Shown piece after piece: positions 1-5,508 of a stretch of DNA of 5,508 nt (the stretch's first letter is position 1; every line of letters starts with the position of its first letter). The stretch comes from an uncultured Lachnospiraceae bacterium (GTDB lineage Bacteria; Bacillota; Clostridia; Lachnospirales; Lachnospiraceae): assembly GCA_958405355.1 (NCBI GenBank), contig CATYEA010000141.1, positions 1-5,508 on the forward strand. The letters are read 5' to 3'. The position numbers and the translations under genes are program-made. A model generated the notes under the pieces. It worked only from the letters and a program-made list of their open reading frames with translations. It made no database searches and had not been told where the DNA came from.

Positions 1-28
1 GTGGTAAAATAAAGCAAGTATGAGTTTT

Positions 29-33
29 GGAGG
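29..33 (+). promoter_or_regulatory. Ribosome binding site of sbcD, supports a TTG start
   Basis: GGAGG lies 6 bases before the TTG at 40-42. No in-frame ATG or GTG sits at a suitable distance from a Shine-Dalgarno sequence, and translation from this TTG gives the canonical N-terminus MKIFHIADLHIGK. The TTG is therefore the convincing start codon. Confidence 0.85.
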
Positions 34-39
34 TTCAAA

Positions 40-1206
40 TTGAAAATATTCCATATTGCCGATTTACACATCGGAAAACAGTTAAATTATTACAACTTAA
101 AAGAAAATCAGGAAGATATCCTGAATCAGATTATAGAAAAGATGGAAGAATACCGCCCGGATGTATTGCTGATTGCGGGAGATATATTTGATAAATCCAT
201 GCCGTCGGGAGAGGCGTATACTTTATTTGATGATTTTTTAAATCGGGCGGCATCATTGGACCCGGCCATTCCAATCTGTATCATTGCCGGAAATCACGAT
301 TCGCCGGAGCGGCTGAACTATGCCAGCAGCTTTATGGAAAAGCATCAGATTTATATATCGGTCATGCCGCCTCAGAGTGAAGATGAGCATCTGAAAAAAG
401 TAGTGTTAAAGGATGCATTCGGCCTGGTCAACATCTATCTTCTTCCTTTTACAAAGCCGGGTTACGTGCGGCCGTTGTTTTCGGACAGGGATATTCCGGA
501 TTATGAGACGGCTGTCCGGGCGGTACTTGAACGGGAAAGTCTGGATATCACCGAGAGAAATATTCTTGTGTCCCACCAGTTTTATCAAAGTTCAGGATGG
601 GAGACGGCGACCTGTGATTCGGAGCAGGTGTTATTGTCCATCGGCGGCTTGGACCGGATCGATATTTCTGTGTTAAAGAATTTTGATTATGTGGCTCTGG
701 GACATTTACATGGTTCGCAGAAAATTAAGGAAGAATGGATTCGCTATGCCGGTTCGCCGTTAAAATATTCGGTCAGCGAGGAGCGGCATCATAAATCTAT
801 TACGATGGTGACGCTTGGCGAAAAGGGGACGCCGCTTGAAATCCGACAGATTCCATTAAAGGCGAGACAGGATGTCCGCACAGAGCGGGGAACATTGAAA
901 GAGATTCTGGAACGGGCTACAGAAGCCAATCGCCATGATTTTATCAGTGTGACTCTCACCGATGAAAATGAGCCATATCGTATGAAGGAAATGCTCCGGG
1001 AGGTTTATGACTATCTTTTGGAAATCCGAGTAGACAATGCAAGAACAAGAAAACGGCTGGAAATCACTTTGGAAAGGCTTGAAAATTTAACACCACTGGA
1101 GGCTTTTCGGGCATTTTATGAGGATGTCAGCCGAACGCCGTTGACAGAAGCGGAGGAAATTTTGCTTCAGAAAACTTTGAATCAACTGACGGAGGATAAA
1201 GAATGA
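40..1206 (+). CDS. sbcD: Nuclease SbcCD subunit D (Mre11-like exonuclease/endonuclease)
   Basis: This is the nuclease subunit of the cytoplasmic SbcCD complex, the bacterial Mre11-Rad50. By family knowledge it acts as an ATP-dependent 3'-5' double-strand exonuclease and a hairpin endonuclease. The 388-residue protein shows the full metallophosphoesterase set in order: DLH (D8, H10), GDIFD (D48), GNHD (N85, H86), SHQ (H179) and GHLH (H222, H224). The AGSPLKYSVSE stretch (237-247) is typical of SbcD. These residues bind the two Mn ions, and all are present. Residues from about 275 onward form the C-terminal capping and SbcC-binding part, and the length is normal for the family. The start is TTG with GGAGG 6 bases upstream. 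The stop overlaps the start of sbcC by 4 bases, so the two subunits are likely translationally coupled. No promoter is visible in the short upstream stretch; the operon probably begins outside the window. Confidence 0.97.
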   Translation: MKIFHIADLHIGKQLNYYNLKENQEDILNQIIEKMEEYRPDVLLIAGDIFDKSMPSGEAYTLFDDFLNRAASLDPAIPICIIAGNHDSPERLNYASSFMEKHQIYISVMPPQSEDEHLKKVVLKDAFGLVNIYLLPFTKPGYVRPLFSDRDIPDYETAVRAVLERESLDITERNILVSHQFYQSSGWETATCDSEQVLLSIGGLDRIDISVLKNFDYVALGHLHGSQKIKEEWIRYAGSPLKYSVSEERHHKSITMVTLGEKGTPLEIRQIPLKARQDVRTERGTLKEILERATEANRHDFISVTLTDENEPYRMKEMLREVYDYLLEIRVDNARTRKRLEITLERLENLTPLEAFRAFYEDVSRTPLTEAEEILLQKTLNQLTEDKE

Positions 1207-4043
1207 AACCGTTGAAATTAATACTTTCCGCCTTTGGTTCCTATGGAGGAACGGAATGTGTGGATTTTGAAAAAATGAAACAGGGGCTTTTTCTGATTAC
1301 CGGAGATACGGGCGCCGGAAAAACGACGATTTTCGACGGTATTTCCTATGCTTTGTATGGACAGACAAGCGGACGGCGCAGAGAAGGGGACATGATGCGA
1401 AGTCAGTATGCTTCCGATATGGACGAAACCTATGTGGAATTTACTTTTAGTGAAATGGGAAAAACATACACTATTCGGCGGAATCCGACATGGTTTCGGA
1501 GAAGCCGGAGAAAAAATAAAGCCGGAGAATATGCGTTGACAAAAGAAAGTGCTAAAGTGGAATTGACAATGCCCGATGGTAAAGTTTTTCCGGGAAAAAT
1601 GAAAGAGACGGAGCAGAAAATAGTGGAAATCATTGGAATGGACATGAATCAATTCAGTCAGGTATCTATGATTTCCCAGGGAGATTTTATGAAGCTTCTT
1701 TTGGCCAGTTCAAAAGATAGAAAAGAAATTTTCTCACAGATTTTTCCTACAAAGATTTACTGGCAGATTCAGAACAGCCTGGCCGAGCAGGAAAAGAAAT
1801 TGTATAGCGGGCTGGAGGATGTGCGGAAAACCTGCCAGCATGAGATTGAAAATGTCCAATGCCTTCCGGAAAGCAAATATGAGGAAGAATGGAAGGAGAA
1901 GGGCGTTTTTTCGGATGTGGATAATCAGGTTATTCTTGAATTATTGGAAGTTATGAATGGGGAGGCGGAGTATCGGGAGAAGGAACTCCGGACATCGCTG
2001 GATGTAATGGACCGGATTTTGGCGGCAGAACAGGAATTTCATGAAAAAGAGATTCGAAGAAATCGTATTTTAGAGGAAACAAAATTGTTGGAAAGTGAGC
2101 TGCCACAGATTCGCAAGAATGTTCAAACGGCCGGAACGGCTTTGGAAGCAGTGCGTTCCAGATATGAACAGGAAGGGCCTAAAAAGCAGGAACAATGGCT
2201 GATTTTAAACCGGGAAATGCCGGAATATGATAAGCTTGCCCAGGAGGAAGAGGCCTTAAGGCAGCTTGAAAAAATGCTGCAGAATTGTACGATGGAGAAA
2301 GAGCGGACAGAGAAGAAGGAAGCGGAAATAAAACAGCTTCGGGGAACTCTTGAAGATGAGCAGGAGCGGTTGAAAGACAGCAGTATTCATTTGAATCAGG
2401 CGGAGCAGAAGCTCAAAGAGTGCCACGAAAATATGGAGATATTAAAGCAGCTTTGGAATAAAAAGCCGTTGTGGGAGAAGTTTGTCTTGGAGGATGAGGC
2501 AGCGAAGAAAAATGCGACAGAAAGTGTTTCTTATTATCAGAAAATGTCCCGGCGTCACGACCTGCTTTATGAACAGTTTATTGCCTCCCAGGCGGGGCTT
2601 ATGGCTCAGCAGCTTATGAAGGGAGAACCCTGCCCGGTCTGCGGTTCGCTGCATCATCCGGCACCTTGCCTGGAGGGCTGCACTGAAAAAATAGTTGATC
2701 GAAGTATGGTCGATGTGGCAAAAACGGACAGGGAAACTGCGGAGAGGGCCGTGGAGAAAGCACGGCTCAAATGTCAAAAACTGTCGGAAGAGGGTGCCGC
2801 ATTAAAAAGCGGAATTCTGCATGCTGCTGGCGATCTGATGGAGAAGCCGGAAAAATCATTTGAGAACGGCAGCTTCTGGCAGGGCGTATTTGCTATGGGA
2901 CGCGATAGCCAGCAGGCGCTGCAGACGGCAAAACGACAATGGCAGAAGATAAAAAATGAGAGTGAACGTTTTGAAGAAAATGCAGGAAGATTGAAGAAAT
3001 TAGAAAAAGAGCAGGAAGCATTGCACACAGAACATATAAAACTTGTACAGCAGCAGGCGGCTTTATCGGCCGAAGAAAAGAGCAGAGCTGAAGGATTGGC
3101 AGCCATGAAATCAAAAATGAGTTTTGCTTCCAGGGCTGAGGCTGAGCAGCATCTTTCCGGTTTAAAAAAGGAAATGGAACAGCTAAAAAAAGCTCTTGAA
3201 AAAGCCGAAGCAGATCTGGAAACATGGACAGGGAGGCTGCAGCTAAAACAGGGGCAGTATGGTGAGCGTCAGCAGATGGCAAAACAGGCGGAGGACGAAG
3301 AAGTACAGGCCAGGGAAAAGTGCAGGGCCCTTTTAGACGCGGCCGGATGGCCGGAAGAAACCGAGCGGCAGATTCTTGAAATAAAACGGGAAGAACTGTC
3401 CCAACAGGAAAAGAATATTTTTGCGGTACGTCAGACCAATGGGAAAATTTATGAGCGGCTGAGCCGGCTGCTCAGGGATTATGGTAAAGAGCAGGCAGAG
3501 TTTGCCCGCGTCCGGCATTTGAGCCGGATTGCCAATGGTCAGATGGCCGGAATGGCCCGGATGGATTTCCAAACTTATATGCAGCGGCGCTATTTTCAGC
3601 AGATGGTTGATGCGGCCAACCGGCGCCTGGTTGGAATGAGCGGCCATCAGTTTCTTTTAGAATGCCGCAGTCTGGAAAATCTTGGACGTCAGGGTGAGGC
3701 CGGATTGGATTTGGATGTGTACAGTCTGGTTAATGACAGTATCCGGGATGTGAAAACCCTCTCTGGCGGTGAATCCTTTATGGCTGCGCTGGCGCTGGCA
3801 TTGGGAATGGCGGATGTGATCCAGCAGGAGGCCGGGAAAATCCATGTGGATACACTGTTTATCGATGAAGGGTTTGGAAGCCTGGATGAAAATGCCCGGA
3901 ATCAGGCGATACGCATTTTAAATGAATTGGCCGGAGGTGACCGGCTGGTGGGGATTATTTCCCATGTCAGCGAATTAAAAGAACAGATTGAACAGAAAAT
4001 TGTGGTTACCAAGACGGATAAAGGCAGTCGGCTGACTATGTGA
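1203..4043 (+). CDS. sbcC: Nuclease SbcCD subunit C (Rad50-like SMC ATPase with zinc hook)
   Basis: This is the ATPase and DNA-tethering subunit that partners SbcD. ATP binding and hydrolysis control access of DNA ends and hairpins to the nuclease. The 946-residue protein has the SMC/Rad50 layout. An N-terminal lobe carries Walker A GDTGAGKT (34-41, K40) and a Q-loop (Q159 in MISQGDF). A long Glu/Lys/Gln-rich coiled coil runs from about 190 to 470. The zinc hook CPVC (C477, C480) lies almost exactly mid-protein. A returning coiled coil runs from about 500 to 800. The C-terminal lobe carries the signature LSGGES (853-858), Walker B LFIDEG (D888, E889), D-loop SLDE (893-896) and the switch histidine H921. 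It is somewhat shorter than E. coli SbcC (about 1050 residues), mainly a coiled-coil length difference. GGAGG at 1191-1195 lies 7 bases before the ATG, inside the end of sbcD. No frameshift or missing motif is seen. Confidence 0.97.
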   Translation: MKPLKLILSAFGSYGGTECVDFEKMKQGLFLITGDTGAGKTTIFDGISYALYGQTSGRRREGDMMRSQYASDMDETYVEFTFSEMGKTYTIRRNPTWFRRSRRKNKAGEYALTKESAKVELTMPDGKVFPGKMKETEQKIVEIIGMDMNQFSQVSMISQGDFMKLLLASSKDRKEIFSQIFPTKIYWQIQNSLAEQEKKLYSGLEDVRKTCQHEIENVQCLPESKYEEEWKEKGVFSDVDNQVILELLEVMNGEAEYREKELRTSLDVMDRILAAEQEFHEKEIRRNRILEETKLLESELPQIRKNVQTAGTALEAVRSRYEQEGPKKQEQWLILNREMPEYDKLAQEEEALRQLEKMLQNCTMEKERTEKKEAEIKQLRGTLEDEQERLKDSSIHLNQAEQKLKECHENMEILKQLWNKKPLWEKFVLEDEAAKKNATESVSYYQKMSRRHDLLYEQFIASQAGLMAQQLMKGEPCPVCGSLHHPAPCLEGCTEKIVDRSMVDVAKTDRETAERAVEKARLKCQKLSEEGAALKSGILHAAGDLMEKPEKSFENGSFWQGVFAMGRDSQQALQTAKRQWQKIKNESERFEENAGRLKKLEKEQEALHTEHIKLVQQQAALSAEEKSRAEGLAAMKSKMSFASRAEAEQHLSGLKKEMEQLKKALEKAEADLETWTGRLQLKQGQYGERQQMAKQAEDEEVQAREKCRALLDAAGWPEETERQILEIKREELSQQEKNIFAVRQTNGKIYERLSRLLRDYGKEQAEFARVRHLSRIANGQMAGMARMDFQTYMQRRYFQQMVDAANRRLVGMSGHQFLLECRSLENLGRQGEAGLDLDVYSLVNDSIRDVKTLSGGESFMAALALALGMADVIQQEAGKIHVDTLFIDEGFGSLDENARNQAIRILNELAGGDRLVGIISHVSELKEQIEQKIVVTKTDKGSRLTM

Positions 4044-4080
4044 TTTATGTTATTGGCAGAAGCTCTTTTTATTTATATGA

Positions 4081-4331
4081 GATAATTTGATTAATTAAAG
4101 ATTTTGCATTCGGGCAAAGCTATTTGACGTTCCAATGAAAACACGTTGATTTTCTTGTTTGCTGCGCCACTTATTCGTGCACAGAAATCAAAACTCGCCT
4201 AAAAGGCTCAAACAGTTGATTTCTGTACACGCTATGCTCGCAAACAGCAAAAATCTGCCTATTGTTTTCTTATGAAATCGTCAAAATCTTTGCCTGAATT
4301 GCAAAGAATCTATTACTTTACGCAAATTATC
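4081..4331. repeat. Long imperfect palindrome (about 125-base arms), MITE/REP-like element
   Basis: The two halves are imperfect reverse complements along their whole length. Paired blocks from outside in are: GATAATTTG 4081-4089 with 4323-4331; TTCGGGCAAAG 4109-4119 with 4288-4298 (one G-T); TTTGACG 4123-4129 with 4279-4285; GAAAACA 4137-4143 with 4263-4269; GATTTT 4148-4153 with 4250-4255; GTTTGC 4157-4162 with 4240-4245; CGTGCACAGAAATCAA 4176-4191 with 4216-4231 (15 of 16); GCCT 4197-4200 with 4204-4207. The apex loop is AAA at 4201-4203. It encodes no protein. The clear outer ends and total length fit a non-autonomous mobile or dispersed palindromic element; that identity is inferred. A transcript from either strand could fold into one long hairpin, so it may also act as an mRNA end or stability element for sbcDC. 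Confidence 0.85.
4082..4095 (+). repeat. 14-bp direct repeat, copy 1 (left end of palindrome)
   Basis: ATAATTTGATTAAT is identical to 4877-4890. This copy overlaps the outer left end of the long palindrome. The two copies flank the palindrome, the terminator hairpin and the XRE gene. Function is unknown, and AT-rich composition makes a chance match possible. Confidence 0.5.
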
Positions 4332-4383
4332 AAAATATGAATAAAGTGAGGAATTTGACGTTAACTATTGTCTTTATAAAGTA

Positions 4384-4423
4384 TAGTGGAAGATGTGATT
4401 TGTAGGAGTCATATCTTCCACTA
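4384..4423. terminator. Intrinsic terminator hairpin, probably bidirectional
   Basis: TAGTGGAAGATGTGA (4384-4398) pairs with TCATATCTTCCACTA (4409-4423), giving a 15-bp stem with one G-U pair and a 10-base loop. On the + strand it is followed by a T-rich tail (4424-4440), fitting termination of read-through from sbcDC. On the - strand it begins 8 bases beyond the XRE stop codon, fitting the end of that gene, although the T run on that side is weak (TACTTTATAAAG). Confidence 0.75.
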
Positions 4424-4430
4424 TTTTAGT

Positions 4431-4817
4431 TTATTTATTTCTTGATGTTTTAACTTCTGCTTTAGAATTACGATTATTTAATTCTTCTATTTGGTGAATA
4501 GAATTAATTATATTTCTAAGTTGAGATTCCAATACAGGTAAATATTTATCATCTACAGAGTCTAAAAGAATTAGAATATTATGTTTGCTGATATTTAAAC
4601 TATCAGTTCCTAATATGAGATAGTCTGTTGATACTCCAAGAATTTTGCTAAGATTTTGTAATGTGGTCAAGGACATTCCCTTTTGCCCGCATTCGATATA
4701 TCCAAGAAATAAAGTAGAAATGTTAAGTTTTTCGGCTAACTCGTCACGAGATAGGTGGGCATTTTCACGAGCTGTGCGTACACGTTGGCCAATTTGTATG
4801 TTTATGTCTTTTTTCAT
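4431..4817 (-). CDS. XRE-family (Cro/C1-type helix-turn-helix) transcriptional regulator
   Basis: This 128-residue protein is a likely DNA-binding regulator. Residues 9-70 form a complete HTH_3/Cro-C1 domain, with helix 2 around SRDELAEKL (23-31), the recognition helix region around NISTLFLGYIECG (32-44), and the closing SLTTLQNLSKILGVSTDYLILG (49-70) typical of the family. The remaining C-terminal part (about 75-128) is a short, charged, probably helical tail with no recognised domain; it may serve oligomerisation. The start is taken at the ATG at 4815-4817 because AGGAGG (4825-4830) sits 7 bases upstream. An earlier in-frame TTG at 4833-4835 would place the ribosome binding site inside the gene. 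It is transcribed divergently from the unknown gene at 4998, with palindromic half-sites between them, so autoregulation and control of that neighbour are inferred. Its targets cannot be named from sequence. The gene is much more AT-rich than sbcDC. Confidence 0.92.
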   Translation of the reverse strand: MKKDINIQIGQRVRTARENAHLSRDELAEKLNISTLFLGYIECGQKGMSLTTLQNLSKILGVSTDYLILGTDSLNISKHNILILLDSVDDKYLPVLESQLRNIINSIHQIEELNNRNSKAEVKTSRNK

Positions 4818-4824
4818 GAAAACA

Positions 4825-4830
4825 CCTCCT
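4825..4830 (-). promoter_or_regulatory. Ribosome binding site of the XRE regulator
   Basis: A perfect AGGAGG on the - strand lies 7 bases before the ATG at 4815-4817. It decides the start and excludes the upstream TTG at 4833-4835. Confidence 0.9.
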
Positions 4831-4870
4831 GACAATTAATATTAACGAATAGATAGTATTACATACTAGT

Positions 4871-4899
4871 ATTCTAATAATTTGATTAATGACAAACAA
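4871..4899 (-). promoter_or_regulatory. Possible promoter of the XRE regulator
   Basis: On the - strand, TTGTTT (4894-4899) and TAGAAT (4871-4876) are 17 bases apart. The -10 matches 5 of 6 consensus bases and the -35 only 3 of 6, so it would be a weak or regulated promoter. It gives a leader of about 45 bases. The palindrome ATACTAGTAT overlaps the -10 edge. Confidence 0.45.
4877..4890 (+). repeat. 14-bp direct repeat, copy 2 (within XRE promoter)
   Basis: ATAATTTGATTAAT is identical to 4082-4095. It lies inside the 17-base spacer of the inferred XRE promoter. Confidence 0.5.
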
Positions 4900-4934
4900 C
4901 TTACTAATAGTAATTTTTAATAATTACTATTGGG

Positions 4935-4963
4935 TTGAAAAAACGCGAATAATGAAGTATAAT
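4935..4963 (+). promoter_or_regulatory. Sigma-A-type promoter of the unknown gene at 4998
   Basis: TTGAAA (4935-4940) and TATAAT (4958-4963) are separated by 17 bases. The -10 is perfect and the -35 matches 5 of 6 consensus bases, so the promoter should be strong unless repressed. Transcription would start near 4970, leaving a leader of roughly 28 bases with a purine-rich ribosome binding site. The 10-bp-arm inverted repeat at 4906-4931 lies immediately upstream. Confidence 0.8.
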
Positions 4964-4997
4964 AATTATAAAATGGTTGTGAGAGGAAGGGGAGAAA

Positions 4998-5508
4998 ATG
5001 GGAATTTTTGATTTTTTAACAGAGGTAGTACAAAATGACAAAATTTATAGAGATGGAATGAAGAATAAAAAATTGGTACGCGAAAGCTGTGCAGCCTTTG
5101 AAAAGACTTTTTCAATTCGTTTAGACTGGAGATATTTAAGGATAGACGATAGGTTTTGTCCTGAATATGCAAAGGATAGCGCTCATTTTAGCATATGGTT
5201 TGATACGGACACCAATATTGCAGTGGCTATTTTTAATCAGTATGTAAAGAATCAAGGTAATAAATATAATGGAGCTATTCTCTATGATTCTAAAGGAAAT
5301 TATCTTGGCAATAAGATTTCAGGGAAAATGGTTTATCGGTATGAAAATGGTGAGTGGAGGCATATAGCAAATTTATCAAGATTCCAAGTTGTTAATTATA
5401 TGATGAAATTAGGATACGAATTGGGCGATGAAGAAGAGACATTTAGTCTGGATGGTTATGGAGATGCGACCAGGGAAAATATGATTGCTACATTTGACCA
5501 TATAGACT
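4998..5508 (+). CDS. Protein of unknown function, 3' end outside the window
   Basis: The frame is open from ATG 4998 to the window edge (170 codons, no stop seen), so the gene is partial at its 3' end. It is preceded by a purine-rich ribosome binding site (AGGAAGGGGAG, 4984-4994) and a near-consensus promoter. The N-terminus is MGIFDFLTEVVQND. No signal peptide or membrane segment is visible, so a cytoplasmic protein is likely. It is rich in aromatic residues, with stretches such as FSIRLDWRYLRIDDRF (38-53), an FSIWFDTDTNIAVAIFNQY stretch (64-82) that looks like beta strands, YDSKGNYLG (96-104), and an acidic segment (ELGDEEE, 141-147). I do not recognise the family, and no catalytic motif stands out. 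Divergence from the XRE gene with shared operator-like repeats suggests that it is that regulator's target. The AT-rich composition matches the XRE gene rather than sbcDC. Confidence 0.85.
   Translation, partial: MGIFDFLTEVVQNDKIYRDGMKNKKLVRESCAAFEKTFSIRLDWRYLRIDDRFCPEYAKDSAHFSIWFDTDTNIAVAIFNQYVKNQGNKYNGAILYDSKGNYLGNKISGKMVYRYENGEWRHIANLSRFQVVNYMMKLGYELGDEEETFSLDGYGDATRENMIATFDHID

Larger units (their letters stand above)
4854..4931. promoter_or_regulatory. Putative operator region: six TAGTA/TACTA half-sites
   Basis: The pentamer TAGTA or its complement TACTA occurs at 4854, 4864, 4867, 4902, 4908 and 4925. They form a perfect 10-bp palindrome ATACTAGTAT (4863-4872), a TTACT-AAT-AGTAA repeat (4901-4913) and a perfect 10-bp-arm inverted repeat, AATAGTAATT (4906-4915) with AATTACTATT (4922-4931). 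The first overlaps the inferred -10 and start of the XRE promoter. The last ends 3 bases before the -35 of the + promoter. Binding by the XRE protein is inferred, because Cro/C1-type dimers usually bind such sites near their own gene. Confidence 0.6.

Noticed and set aside
1..23. Possible 3' tail of an upstream gene such as addA
   Set aside because: All three + frames stop within the first 23 bases (5-7, 10-12, 21-23). Any tail is at most six codons, too little to choose a frame or identify a gene, although an upstream operon partner is likely.
1218..3845. Several open frames on the - strand within sbcC
   Set aside because: They lie wholly inside a motif-complete sbcC, lack ribosome binding sites that I could see, and translate to low-complexity Phe/Ser/Leu/Pro-rich products typical of antisense shadows.
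4044..4080. Intrinsic terminator immediately after sbcC
   Set aside because: There is a TTTTT run (4066-4070), but no convincing stem precedes it.
4081..4331. CRISPR array or riboswitch
   Set aside because: The pattern is a single inverted repeat with no regularly spaced direct repeats. No known riboswitch core was recognised, and it lies downstream of sbcC rather than before a + strand gene.
4355..4387. Possible + promoter TTGACG with TATAAA or TATAGT, driving a small RNA ending at the 4384-4423 hairpin
   Set aside because: Spacings are 14 or 21 bases, outside the usual 16-18, and the resulting transcript would be little more than the terminator hairpin.
4818..4835. Longer XRE protein starting at TTG 4833-4835
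   Set aside because: The extra residues would be encoded by the AGGAGG ribosome binding site itself, while the ATG at 4815-4817 is ideally placed downstream of it.
4966..5172. 68-codon - strand frame opposite the unknown gene
   Set aside because: It overlaps the well-supported + strand promoter, ribosome binding site and open frame, and resembles an antisense shadow.

Overview
The window looks like chromosomal DNA from a low-to-moderate GC Firmicute, most likely a clostridial or Lachnospiraceae-like bacterium. The reasons are strong AGGAGG/GGAGG ribosome binding sites, a TTG start on sbcD, a tightly overlapping sbcD-sbcC pair, and AT-rich intergenic DNA with consensus sigma-A promoters. The exact species cannot be read from the sequence.

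The left three quarters (1-4043) hold a complete sbcD-sbcC operon on the + strand. SbcD is the Mre11-type nuclease and SbcC is the Rad50-type SMC ATPase with a zinc hook. Their reading frames overlap by 4 bases (ATGA), as expected for translationally coupled subunits of one complex that processes DNA ends, hairpins and palindromes. All key catalytic and ATP-binding motifs are present, so the complex should be functional. No promoter is visible in the 39 bases before sbcD, so the operon probably starts upstream of the window.

From 4044 to 4430 there is no gene. This stretch holds a roughly 250-bp imperfect palindrome (4081-4331), which looks like a dispersed MITE/REP-type element. It is followed by a compact 15-bp-stem hairpin (4384-4423) that probably terminates transcription arriving from both sides.

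The right part (4431-5508) is visibly more AT-rich. It holds a divergent pair: a small XRE-family (Cro/C1-type) regulator on the - strand (4431-4817), and on the + strand a protein of unknown function that runs off the end of the window (4998-5508, 170 codons seen). The roughly 180-bp space between them has a near-consensus + promoter, a weaker - promoter and six TAGTA/TACTA pentamers arranged as palindromes and inverted repeats. This suggests that the regulator controls itself and the unknown gene. A 14-bp exact direct repeat links the left end of the palindrome (4082-4095) to the regulator's promoter (4877-4890). The palindrome, the repeat and the composition shift together suggest that the right part is a more recently acquired or accessory segment downstream of a conserved DNA-repair operon. 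The most unexplained items are the palindrome and the operator-controlled unknown gene.
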